In this document: in pieces, positions 19,986-31,310 of the stretch
Position numbering within the stretch: position 1 is the first letter of the stretch
Layout: every line of letters begins with the position of its first letter
Source of the DNA: Terfezia claveryi
Lineage: Eukaryota > Ascomycota > Pezizomycetes > Pezizales > Pezizaceae
Direction of reading: 5' to 3'
DNA length: 64,000 nt
Assembly: GCA_015179025.1 (NCBI GenBank)
Contig: WHUX01000043.1
Location: 124,001-188,000, forward strand
Notes under the pieces: generated by a model
The model's database searches: none
The model's input: the letters and a program-made list of their open reading frames with translations, nothing else
Told to the model about the DNA's origin: nothing
Position numbers and translations under genes: made by a program

Positions 19986-20542
19986 GCTGCTATCCCCCCC
20001 GGCCATACAACGCCACTGTGTTAGTATTGTTTTCCACTGTGGTTTTATGAGCACATTGAGTCAGCTACCTTGTCTAGAATCTCCTCAATGGCAAAGAGAC
20101 CTTCCCCAGGTCTGGTCCAGTAAGTATTGGGTTCGTGAGTGAGAGTACAAGTACCATCAAAGCGGTAATCTGCTGATTTACCAGGCGGGTGCGAGCGAGA
20201 GAATCAGCACTGATTGCCTAAGGGGTTCATATCTACCTATGAAGCTTCCATGGCCAGTCTCGAATCCGAATACAAACTAAGCCTAATGATGATCAACATG
20301 CTAGGGCTAACCCCAGCCTTTTTGCATCCATACTCGTGGCCAATCTCCCTAAAAAGAAATCCGCATTCCTTGTAGCTGTCGCTGCTACTTCTTCCACCCG
20401 GATACTCCTCCACTGCCTCGGGATTGAACTCCACCATTACCCACCCCACTGCTTCAGTCCAGTCTGGCATGGTGATCCATCGCAGTTGTACCCCGGGTCC
20501 TATGGCCTCCTTTGGAATCCTCTCTGCCACCGGTCTTAGCTC

Positions 20543-21269
20543 TACGCCTGGGCACGAGCCGGCTCGACATTTCACAGTAAGGCTCGAGGCGGCTCGAGCT
20601 TCAAGAAAGGCAGGCTCGAGCTTTTTCACACACGTGCGTGTGAGGTAAGAAAATGATAATGAACTAAATACAAAGGGCAAGTTGACCAAAAACATTCCGC
20701 AGGAAACTCCAAAATATCACCATCTACACTAAGCTCTTGAAACCGGTCCAGCAGCTGTCAATTCCTCCTACGTAACCTCTGAAAACCCTAACCAATTTTT
20801 ACTACACATCAGTGCATGCATCATGTTCTCACTTAGTGAGCTTCGACGCTTGGTGAGAATCTGAAGCCTGTTTGTCGGGCAATTGAAAACATTCGCTCTG
20901 AGGGAACTGATAAGTAGCTTGCGTGAATGAATATAGGTAGTTACTAAAGCGCCGTGATGCCTCGCCTGAGAGTAGGTATATTTGAATCTTGTAATTCTTC
21001 ATATCGACCTGCAAGCGAAGTAATAAAATCTTGTGCTCTGGGTGTAGGGCGTGACATTGCGGAAGTTGCATGTGCTGTGGGTTGAAGAAGAAGTAAAGAA
21101 AAATATATTGAATTGGATGGCGCTATATTCAATGATCTTACCCTTGCTCCCACACCTGGATATCCACGGGTTTTGGCGGCCCACGGGCTCGAGCCGAAGC
21201 TCGAGCTTGTGTAACCTAGAGCTCGAGCCGACTCGAGCTTGTGTGACCTTGGGCTCGTGCCCAGGCGTA
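20543..21269. mobile_element. 727-bp TIR element with CTCGAGC subterminal motifs (copy 1)
   Basis: Termini TACGCCTGGGCACGAGCC (20543-20560) and its perfect reverse complement (21252-21269). GGCTCGAG/CTCGAGC-type words cluster within about 90 bases of each end. The interior has no transposase likeness. The TA at each tip could be a mariner-type target duplication. Alternatively the clustered subterminal motif is a hAT trait, but no 8-bp duplication is visible here. It interrupts LINE-B copy 1 coding sequence. A second copy with the same ends but unrelated interior lies at 56431-57095. Confidence 0.88.
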
Positions 21270-22323
21270 TGAATCAGCTCTGACAGGTGCCTGGCGTATA
21301 CAGATGCTGCCCACCGAACCCTCTTCCTATACATCGCCTCTTCTAACTCAGGGATGCCTGCCAGCTCGCTGACCTTCCCTTTGTTACTACGCCTCCACCC
21401 ACCTTGAGCATTCTACTCCAAGCCCCCTGGGTATAGCTCTGTGCCATAGGTCAGGATCCCCAGAATTTGACCGATTACTACCTGTCGCTTCGCTACGCAT
21501 TGAAGACTGCTCGGTCATTTGTTTTATTCATTACTCGTATTCAGGTTGATCTAAACTATAATAAGAGACCATATGGCGGGAACGGCATCCGGTAGATTAT
21601 CCAACCTTACGGCCGGTTGTCCCCAAGAAAAATCAGACCAAATACAGTACACAAAATGTGACCCCCGGGGAACACCTTTATCCGCAGACTTGCAGAGCCC
21701 TCACACCTTCTCACACCATTCTTGATCCGCCTTCGCCTTCTCGCAGGATCTCCCCCATCTCCAATTCACGGCTACTCCAGCAAATAAGCAGCATTTTGGG
21801 TTCTACGAGACTACGACACACAAAATGGAACTCCTGCTCTTCCAATCGGATATGTCCATGCCCTATGCGGTCACCAATCTGTTACAATGTATGCTATGCC
21901 CCTGATCGCCTTATTGCTCCACCTTATGTGTTTCGTCTTGTGAAGGATCTTGAAGGCTTGACAAATCTAGGCCGGTGTTGCTATGTCAGGCAGTAGCAGC
22001 CGCTCCCAATATATACCGTCGCCATTGCCCTCCTGTCTGCCTCCTCATTCCCTTCAATCCTCGCGTGCCCGTGGAGCCATATCAGGATTTCATTCTGTAT
22101 GTCTTGGCTCAGTTGGACTTCACCAAAGTTTCTACCCCGGTCTGTTGCTTAGGTCGACTGTTGCCACGATTGGTCCCATGGCTATCCAGGGCCAAGACTG
22201 CTCTGTCTTTGCACCTGCTCCCATGCTGCTCTTGCCTTTGATGACCGGTACTTCTGGTGCCTTGTTTGGCTACCATCAGGTGAAGCGCCCCCTTTCCGGC
22301 TCCCCCCGCCATTCGTTGCTCCT

Positions 22324-22339
22324 AGCCCAAGTCGATTCC
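22324..22339. repeat. Target site duplication of LINE-A, left copy
   Basis: AGCCCAAGTCGATTCC, matched by AGCCCAAGTCGATCCC at 24601-24616 (15 of 16). It lies in LINE-B copy 2 sequence and marks the 5' end of the insert. Confidence 0.9.
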
Positions 22340-24240
22340 TCCAGGAAACCGACATACCACAGAGGATTATCCAATTCATCAACAGGTTCTACAACCACGT
22401 TCATTCCCCATCCTCTGGGATGGACGGATAAGAGGTAAAGGACACATGGACCAAGGAGCCCCCCAAGGCAGCCCACTCTCACCAGTCCAATGGCTCATCT
22501 ATATAGGTCACACCCTCAATAAGGCAGCTAGTTCATGCTCACACACCCAACAGCCAACGGATCCTAGGGAAACGAGGACAAGTACAATAGCGATGAGGAA
22601 ACCGTACCCTCCTTCTCACTCCATCCAGCTATTCTCGTATGTTGACGATATCAACCCGCTAATCACAAGCAGTCTCAATGCCATAAAACACAACAGACTG
22701 GTCGAACGGGTCAACGCCATACTCAAGAAAGCAGCGAAAGAGGATGAACTTCAATTGGACCCCGCCAAGGAGTCAAGGTTGACTTTCATAGCAAAAATAA
22801 GATAGGATATTGCAAGACACTAGGCATCACTATAGCGAGCAACTTCTCATGGAAAAGACATATTGCACAACGGACATCCAAAGCGACGAGCATACTAAGG
22901 GTACTAACTAGTCTGGGCAACCAGAACGGAGGTATGAGCCCAGTAGCCCTTAGAGCCCTCTACACTGGGTGTATACGAAGCATCTTCACATGGGGAGCAG
23001 AACTCTGGAAGCCACAACACCAACTCCTACAGCCAATGCAACGCCTAGAATACCAAGCCCTGAGAAAGATCACAGGAGGATACCATGGCTCCAGCCACGA
23101 GGCATTAGGCTGGATCGCCAATGTTGAGCCCTTACAGGACAAGATAGACGATATGAAGCGTACATGGGCAGCCAGGGCAGTCAGAACAGGTGACAGACAC
23201 ATAAGGGCCTACATTGAGGAGGACACATCTTGGTGCCACAGCAATGACTTACACCGCACAAGAACCCCCATCTCAGAAGCCTTCTTCCTAAACGGAGCCG
23301 ACCTAAAGGAGTTATCATGGGGCGATAGGGAGGACACGACACCCTTCCCACTGATATATAAAGAAATCATGGACCCCAGATCCGAGTCCTCCAAGCACTT
23401 AGGCCCTTGGGCAGCAGGAATAGGATCCATTCAGGAGAAGGATGGAGGATCTGCTATACGGATGGCACGGGACGAAAAGGTGTTGTAGCAAGCGGGGTCC
23501 ACAGCGAAGACCGAACAGGAGGCACTCCTGAGGACTATGGTAGCTATCTAGGGGACCAGGCCACAGTAGCTGAAGGCGAACTCTTTGCAATGCAACTAGC
23601 GCTACACAAAGAAGACTCAGTTATGTTGGCGATTCTGTCAGATTCCCAAGCAGCGATCTAGGCAGTCCGCAATTTGAGCTCAGGCTCCCCACCCAGGTCT
23701 AGCATCGAGAAAGGAATCAAGACCCTCTTGACCGATAATCCACACAGGGACCTTCAGCTATCGTGAGGGGTCATTTGGGCATCCCAGGCAACGAAAAGGC
23801 AGATCGGATTTCAAACTTCCAGTCTCATTTGGGGGAACTCACAGGCCAGGAGCGTACAATAACAGAAGGTGGGCTTTGCGCATCATCCAAAGCCACACGG
23901 AAGGAGGCGAGAACAAAAGTGAGTTACGGGACCAGAAGAGTGGAATGGAATCGACATGCCCTATCAGCCTACACTTGGCTGCGTACAAACAAAGGCCCAC
24001 AAAGGAGCTGGCTCCACCACATCGGCAAAGCGGAGTCAGCAGAATGCGCATGAGGACACCCTGCTGAGACCGGAGAGTATATTGTGTTCAAGTGCCCACG
24101 CTTCGATCGACCCCGGAGGTTTTTGTTGGGGGTAAGGAGCAGCTGGCAGGAGCTCGATAAACCGGAATGGAGAAAAGAGGAGGAGGAAGCATATGAGACC
24201 ACGGAGGCCTTTTTCGGGCTATTGTTCCGAGAGCTCAGTA
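22340..24240 (+). pseudogene. LINE-A ORF2 C-terminal part: RT, RNase H, zinc knuckle
   Basis: Frame 22446-22805 has DQGAPQGSPLSPVQWLIY and FSYVDDINPL, so the YVDD catalytic site is intact. A frameshift near 22790 leads to the thumb (22800-23440: YCKTLGITIASNFSWKRHI, LRALYTGCIRSIFTWGAELW, YQALRKITGGYHGSSHEALG). A second frameshift near 23440 leads to RNase H: WRICYTDGTGRKGVVASGV (D), GELFAMQLAL (E), AILSDSQAAI (D) and, after a stop and frame change, VRGHLGIPGNEKADRIS (D). The end reads AYTWLRTNKGPQRSWLHHIG, a C.C....H...C-like motif with one Cys codon now TGA, and TEAFFGLLFREL. It would copy element RNA into the nicked target; frameshifts inactivate it. Confidence 0.9.
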
Positions 24241-24399
24241 CACCATCGATATCTACGAGTATCTTTTGTCTATCAGTACATACGTTCACCTCTCTTCATA
24301 CGGTATTTGGAGATTATTTACGTGTCCCCTTTGTTTCAGTTCATAAGTTAGTTTAGTTCATCTCTTTTCCGCGAGTCCTTCAGTTCGTCAAGTCGGGGT

Positions 24400-24600
24400 T
24401 GAGGCTCAGTCAGGCCTACGGGTCATCGGCTAGTCCGTTAATGACAGCATGGGGCCTCCTCTATGTTCGTGTACTTAGTTTGCGTGGGGTTGGCAGATTA
24501 ACTTGCCTCTCCCTTGAATCCACCGGGTTTCCGTCATAGCCCCCCTAACGGGGCTGCATAGGAGTACCAAGTATTTATAAAAAAAAAAAAAAAAAAAAAA
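24400..24600 (+). repeat. LINE-A 3' tail with poly(A)
   Basis: GGTTGAGGCTCAGTCAGGCC, CATCGGCTAGTCCGTTAATG, GGTTGGCAGATTAACTTGCC, then CATAGCCCCCCTAACGGGGC TGCATAGGAG and a 23-base A-run. The outer 5' arm of the stem (CTCCT) is deleted in this copy. Confidence 0.9.
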
Positions 24601-24616
24601 AGCCCAAGTCGATCCC
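24601..24616. repeat. Target site duplication of LINE-A, right copy
   Basis: AGCCCAAGTCGATCCC directly after the A-run; one mismatch to 22324-22339. Downstream the LINE-B copy 2 RT reading resumes. Confidence 0.9.
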
Positions 24617-24879
24617 GCTGCTGATGCAGCCTCCTTTAAGGCCTGATCCATTACGCTTACTGGCCTAGCTCTCAGGGAGTTAATGTTATCTATATATGAC
24701 AAGAATGCAAAGACGCAATTGCTCGTGCCAGATGGTAGCGCCTATGTCTACCCTCGTCCATGGCGCTTATCCTCTCTAGGAGAAAGTCGTCGATCTAGTC
24801 TCTGATCTCCAGGTACCCTGCAATATTTCCCGAGGTCTTTTCTCTCCAGAGGCTGTTGAAAGCCGAATGGACGGCTCAT

Positions 24880-25010
24880 TTTTTTGGGGGAAATTAGTAC
24901 TCGGATTCAAGCTATTCTAGCCTATGATGAGGGACTGCACTCCGGGGCAAGTCTGGTAGATTATCTAACCATGGGGTCCCTCCCCGCCCTATATGTACAT
25001 GAAGAAAAGA
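24880..25010 (-). repeat. LINE-B copy 3 tail
   Basis: Reverse complement ends GGTTAGATAATCTACCAGAC ... CATCATAGGCTAGAATAGCT TGAATCCGAGTACTAATTTC, parallel to the tail at 21517-21660 (GGATAATCTACCGG). The stem AGGCT/AGCTT pairs with one G-U. No coding part is recognisable upstream. Confidence 0.7.
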
Positions 25011-25348
25011 TACTGCTCTACTTTCAATGGGATTGATGTCAGCGAATACTGCGGCCAACATCTTGTTCCCTGAACGAATCCTTCACAATATGGCCCTATA
25101 AATCGGTGTATTATCTTGCATGAATTAAAAGTCCCCCCTCTCTCCCAATTCAGTCAAAAAACGGGAAATCCCTCCAATACAACACTGTATTTCTCAAACT
25201 TCTCAGCTAGATATCAAAAACAGCAGGGTCGCCTGCCGTTCCCCCTCTCTTAAGTAGTCTTTTCGCTCCAAATTGGTTTTTTCTGTAGAGTAGAGAGAGT
25301 CCAGTGTCAATATTTGTGAGTTCATGCAAGGCGAGCCTTTGCAACCTC
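25011..25348. other. Unassigned
   Basis: No gene or repeat recognised apart from short frames. Confidence 0.35.
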
Positions 25349-25425
25349 TTCCACCACCCGGGTGGCTCCTTATGGCCCCCTAATGGGACCGCATAGGAGT
25401 AATGAGGTTTAAAGAAAATAAAAGA
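25349..25425 (+). repeat. LINE-A tail, 5'-truncated
   Basis: CCACCCGGGTGGCTCCTTAT GGCCCCCTAATGGGACCGCA TAGGAGTAATGAGGTTTAAA and an A-rich end. Only the hairpin end of the element. Confidence 0.8.
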
Positions 25426-25439
25426 AATGGACAACCTCT

Positions 25440-25550
25440 TCAGTAAGCTCTCAGTATGAACTTCACTGACTAAGCATGGGAGAACCTGTTAGGGAATTCA
25501 CCAAGATGGTTCCCAACTACACCATCTGCCAGGATTGTATCCTAGACAGT
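25440..25550. repeat. Shortened copy of the tRNA-like repeat at 44528-44712
   Basis: TCTCAGTATGAACTTCACTG ACTAAGCATGGGAGAACC and TTCACCAAGATGGTTCCCAA CTACACC are shared with 44528-44712. The central part with the tRNA-like B box is missing here; GTTAGG words at the breakpoint suggest deletion between short repeats. Confidence 0.7.
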
Positions 25551-25798
25551 GGAAATAGAAATTTGAATTTTTTTGTTATGTCTCGTATCGATTGATATTC
25601 CGATATTCTTGGCCCCCACAGATCCACCTTGGTGCTCCCTCCGATCGGGCTATTTTTTTGGATGGCATTGTCTTGTGTCGTGGTTGATTCTGCTGGGGTG
25701 TGACTTTGTGCGGGGTGTTGCGTTGCATGCCAAAGGTATGTACTGGTGCTACCTACCGAAAGGAACTACCTAGTCGCAGACGACAGCTACAAATTGAT
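25551..25798. other. Unassigned
   Basis: Nothing recognised. Confidence 0.35.
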
Positions 25799-25799
25799 A

Positions 25800-26905
25800 T
25801 TTTTTTACGTTTTTAGATACTCAGTACTCATATGCGGTCCCAGTAAGGGGACCGTGATGAGCCCACCCGGAAACCGGGGTGGATTCAGGACAAACCAAGT
25901 TAATCTGCGAGGTCCGGCGACTATATACCGCAAAGCAATTATCAAGTGCCAACTGGCAAACAGATGTAAGTAAAACAAAACAAAACCACTCAAGTGCCTA
26001 CAGGCAGCATATGTAAGTAAGGGAAAGCAGATAACCTCAAGTGAAACGGAACCCCATGCTATCATTAACCGGCAAATGCCCGAGAGGCCTGACTGAAGCC
26101 CGCCCCAATATAAAATATGAAAATAAAATAGATAAACTCAAGTCAAGCGGGACTCCCATGCTATCATTAACTGGATCATGCCGGATAACCCCAAGGATCC
26201 TGACTGAAGCCCGCTACAAACTGCGAAAGATAGCAAATGATCTGAAAGCCTCCTCTCCCGACGAGGTGTTGGTAAAAGGAGCTAAAAAAGGCCTCCATGG
26301 CATCCCAGCATTCCCCATCTTCTCCCTCAGCCCAGATGGGCCGATCGAGATCTCACAATCTTTGATGCTGCCCAGGGCCGTTCTCTGTTCGCTCACCTCT
26401 GGACAATCTAAAGTGATGTGTTTACTGTCCTGAATACGGTGATCGCATTCGCATTCGCTGGTCCACTTTCTTCATATGGATCACGGCCATTCTATTCCGA
26501 CCTCCTTACTCCGTATCCGGTGGTTCCGCACTTCTCCGAGCCTTGGAGGGTTCTCTGATACCCCCCTCCATGACCTCCGAGGGCTGGAGAGAGATCTGTC
26601 CTAATGCAGGCGAACGCTGCTAGTTTGTCTGCTTCCTCGTTGCCGTTGATACCAATGTGAGAGCGTACCCACGAGATGGATGTGTCATACTGACTGATGC
26701 TCCGGTCGAGGAGATAGGCCAATTCCATTTCTATGCCGTTTTGTGTGGGATGGAGACCCTGGGAGAATTGATGGCTGATGCAATGGCTGCGGAAGAGTCG
26801 GAAAGTGTTGCAACCATCGATGAATCCCTTTGTGCTTTGAGGGCAAGGACCAGGGCTTTTCGTTCTGAATCTGCGGTTGTGATTTCCTCTCCTGGGTAAG
26901 CATAG
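25800..26905 (-). mobile_element. LINE-A subfamily copy with RNase H and duplicated 3'UTR
   Basis: Minus strand: ADSERKALVLALKAQRDSSM VATLSDSSAAIASAI (E and D motifs) at 26740-26900; after a frameshift SISWVRSHIGINGNEEADKL AAFACI at 26590-26680; a degraded knuckle region with QDSKHITLDCPEVSEQRT near 26400; a 3'UTR in which CAGTCAGG..CCGGTTAATGATAGCATGGG is present twice (about 26045-26110 and 26145-26215); and the tail to the T-run at 25799. The tail has the GGTCCC/GGGACC stem. 5'-truncated and broken, so inactive. Confidence 0.8.
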
Positions 26906-27306
26906 CCCAAATTGGAACTACTGAATTAGGGCTCCAACTCCTAAGTCCAATGTGACCTCAATCGATCTACACTATAGTTGGTGCAACCGACATATCAAAA
27001 GATTCTTCCGGTAGGTATGCACCACCAACGGTATGATTACCATGTTTGGTCTATATTTCGGCCAATAATAATGCTGGGTGCGAGGATACAAGTAGTGTGA
27101 CTCGCCGCAATAAGATCAGCCCTTTGCCGTAACTCCCAGCTTGAATACTCCCATTGAGAGGCTTTTCACCAAACAGAATGCAGTCTAATCTCTTCGAACT
27201 GCCATAAATAGACGTTGAATGGCCTTCCCACCTTGTCCTCCACCCACCCACCCTCGAGCCACATTTACCTCACCTACCTCCATTTATATCCAGCAGGAGG
27301 AGGAGG
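26906..27306. other. Unassigned
   Basis: No motif recognised. Confidence 0.35.
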
Positions 27307-27771
27307 GTGGGTAGAGGCGGGCAGGGAGTAGTGGGCAGAGTGAAGTCAAGGAAGCAACTCGAAGGGGAGTGGAGCAGTAGAGGGGATAGAGGGAACAGGG
27401 GGAGTAAGGGGGGGAATAAGGTGGTGAGAACATGGAAGGAAGGGGGAGCAGGGGCGGGGGGGGCGAGGATTTGGGAAGCTGGAGATATGGGTAAGATAGG
27501 GTACTTGCGGAGTGGAGCGAGCGGGAGGGATTGGGAAGCCGCACGAGATGCCGGCGGAGGAGGCATGTGGTACTGGAACAAGCTGCGGGAGAGTACATGT
27601 GCATATTGGCTAGTAGCAGGTATATACTATACCAGCGTAGTAGAAGCCCAGCCCGAGATAAAGTGGGGTAAGGAGCGAGTCGGGGTACGTACATATGTGA
27701 GCAGAGGAGCTTCAATTCATATCCCAGGCTCCGGAAGTTGCTACTGTGCCGCCTGTGGTGAGTTGTTTTAA
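27307..27771 (+). other. Low-complexity open frame, doubtful
   Basis: A 154-codon Gly/Arg/Lys-rich frame in strongly purine-biased DNA; the reverse strand is equally open (143 codons, Pro/Ser/Leu-rich). Openness in both directions is a composition effect. No domain, no promoter or start context stands out. Confidence 0.15.
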
Positions 27772-30700
27772 ATAATCAGTGGACTTATCGATATATTCAT
27801 GATCACAGTTTGTATATAAGTATCCTCGCAGCCTTTTAGTGCTTTCCCTCATGAGTATTCACTAACTATGCATATCGATATCGTACTAGGGTATACCGCC
27901 TGGCACTGCATGAGGCCTAGAGAAAGAAGCATTGGCATGTGGGAATTTAAGGATCCACAAAATTCGAAGTTCCTGTCATCAGTTTAGTACTCGTGATCGA
28001 ATCACATTATGGTACAGTATGGGGGGACCAGCCTGGCCAATTGGTTATGCTGATTATGACACTTTAGATTTATACCACGTATCGATATAGTATGTAGAGT
28101 GCTTGATGATGTATTCAGACGTTTTCATGTGGATTACTACTTGAGCATGCGCCTTTTCGAGCCGCTTCAGTAAGACGGCTAGAAAAATATTACTCGAAGT
28201 TGCTACTCAATGAGCCGTTAACTTAGTGCACATCTTATCGACCCCCTGATCGCGTGGGCAGTACAAGTCTCCCATCAATTCGTAGGATTTGGACAATTTC
28301 CTACTCGCCTTTGGGTTGTCAACTTGTCTTTTCGTAGTTTCGTGTGCCATACAAATTGTTAGTAGTGTGTTATTTCTACTCAACGTATATTCATTGGACT
28401 GATCATACCAGCTTGTCCTGTTGAAATCAAGCTACAGTGACTTTATTTGTGTAACACCTACCCAGTGACGCCAGATCGTCCTTTTCATACCGGAAAAACT
28501 GGTAAATAAGACTCCTTGTCTGTCTCTTTGCTCTTTCCTTTTTGTGGTAGGAGCGTTACTAGTTGTGGGCAGATTAGCTGCACTAACAAACTAAAGGATA
28601 ACCAATAGAGCTGTGACATATGGTTACTGATGCCGCTCGGGATATCTAGGCAGATCAGACATCATATACCAAGAATCCGAGTCTCGAGCTAACCCAACTT
28701 CCTCGAATATGTCATCGGACCCCGCCCAGTCGCAACCTGAGGTTCCGGCCAAGCGACCTCCTTCATACGATTCACTTAGAATACCGCATCCACTGGTGTA
28801 TAACGATCCTTGTCAGTAGTCTGGTTGTTTAAAGACATAGGTAGCATTAGTGCACTTTCTCAATAAACTGGGGACCGTTATACCTCAGTGAGCGTGTTAC
28901 CATTGCGCTTGGATATCACCTTTACTGTATAAGCTCGACCCTTGTCTTTAAACTGACAAGGACCGTTATACACCAGTGGATGCGGTAACGAGCTTGCGAT
29001 AGTGATGCAGGTGGAATGGTGAGCCTGGGGAGATTTTAATGCAAGAGTACTGAATACATTATTTATTTGCCAGTACGTATTTCTTAAACTTTGCACATGT
29101 GTGGATGAGGCGAGGCGGTGATGTGCTTTTCACTCTTCCACCATGTCAACGTTAATGGTTCCATAGCCCGGATTCCGCACGCTTAGGGCGATAGATTAGC
29201 AATGCTTGTGATAGATTATACTCAGGGATAATCTGGTTGGCACAACACCCTCTGTGACACGAAACCTCCCGTTAACGTTCCGAATTAGGAAGTTGTACCC
29301 AACGATACTTAAGCGCCTAAGGAGCCTTTCATCAGATAACTAAATGTACATAACTGATCTGAACTGGAACGTGATCTAGGAGCCAGACATAAAAACTAGT
29401 ACCTATTGTGCACTAGTGTGTACAGTAGATTACAGATCATTGAGGGTAACATCCAGTGGGAACTTTAAATCTTAAGGAGGCAGGTGCTGGGTTGAAATTG
29501 TGATAGGGGATTCCGTTCAGAAGGTGGATGGGTTCAGTAACACATCTAAACCTAAAGATTCTCCACATAATTTCCAGAGCTAGCAATCAGTAGATGCTTG
29601 ATCATATAATTGCCGACTGAGGTCTCAAGGTGGGGCTCCGAATTTGTAACAAGGGTTTGAAAACCCCTGTCTACCGTGCCAGATCCACCAGATCCCGCCT
29701 GACCCCGCGAGAACGCAGTCAGAAAACACCCAGGTAACATCTTAGAACATCCATTGTCAATTTTGTAAAACTATGAATGCGCTAGCTTCCCCGTTGTGAC
29801 GCACTTGTTCCTCATACTATGGGAAGATCTATATGGTGAAATCTATACGTTAGCACACCCCGCTCGCAGGAGTTTCCAGCTTGTGTTTTCATTTCAAGAA
29901 ACACTTACGGCGTATAATCCCTTCGGTACGGGAATCCCGTAACTTCTTTTGGCCTTGCACAACACAAAAGACCCTGCGCCTTGGCTATCCCCGTCCGTGT
30001 TAAGAATCTCTGTTGCTAGCCTCCGCGTCGATCAAAGCTCGCTGACGTGTTTCGAGAATATAGATAGTTTGACGTGTGAATTTCAGTACAGTGAAAAATT
30101 GGAGTGGCTATACAGCAAGAACCGAACTTGCTAGCAAAAATTTCGTCTAGTGTCTCTCCCAAAACTCGAGCCATTTATCTGCTATAAATATTGGACAATT
30201 GTGGAGACACATGGTAGAGAATGGCTATGCTAAAAAAGTGAATTGTATTGCAGCATTGGAAAACCAATTAGATCATCAATTGGTGCTGTACAAATATCCG
30301 CAACGGTCGTGGACCCATAATCAGTCCCTTTGTGCATGAGCCGCGTTGAACTGTTTAACCCTGCTGGCTAGATGACAAGCCATCGTTGACGTAGTTTCTG
30401 TATACAAGTTGACGGCCTAGCACGTTCAAGTTCATGTTTATTAGTATAAGTTGTATATCATTAGCCCAAGTGTCTTGTCTGTGACCCATCCTATCCTTAA
30501 ACCGGTGGATCGCGACCTGTTCAATGAAAGTGTGCAGTGAATTAGGGTCTCTATTTTGGTTGGAGCAAAGTACCATTGGCATTGAAGCCCTGATTACTCT
30601 ATCACAAGTAAAGTGACGAACATGAAATGTGTTACTTACAAACCTTAACTATCATTGGCCAGGACTCCAGGTTGAAGTGCGCGCTCTCCGCGCATATATT

Positions 30701-31300
30701 TATATAAGGAATCAGGCAAGACCCAAAGCAACCGCAAATAGATGGCGATTGAATATGCTATTCGTTGGAAAGATCATTTCGAGAGTATGATGACGACGAT
30801 GGACAGTTGCATGAGGTGGAATGTCAGTCAAGTTTGTGCCGATAATATGCTGTCAGACAAGCTGTACAGATTATCAGGACTACTTCCTAATTAGAAGCCT
30901 ATAGGCAACGATAAGTACAACATAATTCCACAACGTGCGAAAATTCGCCTCATCCCTACCAATCACAGTTAATATTCTTCATAGGAGGACCACGTCAGGA
31001 TGCACCAGTGTTCAAATATGTTCACACTGGAGGGTTCTATCAATTGGTACTGGCAAAAATGAGGGGGACCTCTGGAATTGGGTTCTTTCTTACCTCAATA
31101 ATGGAGCCTAATTCTTGAGTTCCTTACCTATCATAGGATCATGTAAGTAACAGTTTACGGTAATTCTGCAATGATCTATGGCTAATCAACAACCCACCTG
31201 GGACCGTACAAGCATGAAGCTAAAACCACCCATTTCTGTACTGAGTGGCATCAGTATCATTGTGATCAGAGATGTAATGAGTACCATAGATTCTTTTCAT
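27772..31300. other. Long non-coding stretch
   Basis: About 3.5 kb with only short frames (75 codons or less). Apart from the inverted-repeat complex at 28782-29000 I find no transposon signature. It resembles aged intergenic DNA. Confidence 0.4.
28782..29000. repeat. Inverted-repeat complex, possibly mariner/pogo-type ends
   Basis: ACCGCATCCACTGGTGTATA ACGATCCTTGTCAGT (28784 on) and, downstream, ACTGACAAGGACCGTTATAC ACCAGTGGATGCGGT (28952-28986) are inverted copies about 130 bp apart. A third, direct copy GGACCGTTATACCTCAGTGA GCGTGTTACC starts at 28872. The CAGTGGATGCGGTAACG wording resembles pogo-type TIR tips, but no TA-bounded unit can be drawn. Confidence 0.6.
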
Positions 31301-31310
31301 TTTATATAAA
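31301..31310 (+). promoter_or_regulatory. TATA box upstream of the orphan gene
   Basis: TTTATATAAA, about 125 bp before the ATG at 31433, with no competing ATG-rich region immediately after. Sequence-only inference. Confidence 0.4.

Larger units (their letters stand above)
18999..21522 (-). mobile_element. LINE-B copy 1, heavily interrupted
   Basis: Minus-strand order: RT end (VVIGQILGILTYGTELYPGG) and KVSELAGIPELEEAMYRKRV RWAASVYARHLSELIH at 21270-21520; then, after a TIR element, LRPVAERIPKEAIGPGVQLR W at 20237-20542; RNase H remnants at 19430-19675; the C-terminal IPARIRQAFQDAPKSKHVMW SNLAINGMEHN at 19184-19426; and a 3' tail down to 18999. Two LINE-A tail pieces interrupt 19675-19985. 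The RT palm is cut off at 21522, where LINE-B copy 2 inserted. All frames are broken. Confidence 0.75.
22340..24600 (+). mobile_element. LINE-A, 2.26 kb, the most complete copy
   Basis: 5'-truncated non-LTR element with ORF2 RT (from about the motif before GAPQGSPLSP), thumb, RNase H, a C-terminal zinc-knuckle-like region, a 3'UTR with the family tail and an A-run at 24578-24600. A 16-bp target duplication brackets it. Endonuclease and ORF1 are absent because of truncation. It is the best reference for reading the other LINE-A pieces. Confidence 0.92.
21517..24879 (-). mobile_element. LINE-B copy 2, nested in LINE-B copy 1 and split by LINE-A
   Basis: Minus strand: an RT motif C region (MSYIDNINSLRARPVSVMDQ ALKEAASAAG; YIDN in place of Y.DD) at 24617-24702; the LINE-A insertion; then at 21990-22323 RNase H end QNEILIWLHGHARIEGNEEA DRRA; and the C-terminal block ICQAFKILHKTKHIRWSNKA (compare copy 1). 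The tail ends GAATACGAGTAATGAATAAA AC at about 21517-21660. The thumb and much of RNase H are missing, so an internal deletion preceded or followed the LINE-A insertion. The upstream limit near 24879 abuts another LINE-B tail. Confidence 0.72.

Noticed and set aside
20543..21269. 8-bp hAT duplication for copy 1 of the CTCGAGC element
   Set aside because: CTTAGCTC on the left and TGAATCAG on the right do not match; only the TA at the tips repeats.
27307..27771. 154-codon plus-strand frame
   Set aside because: Purine-biased DNA leaves both strands open; amino-acid composition is low-complexity and no motif or promoter is seen.
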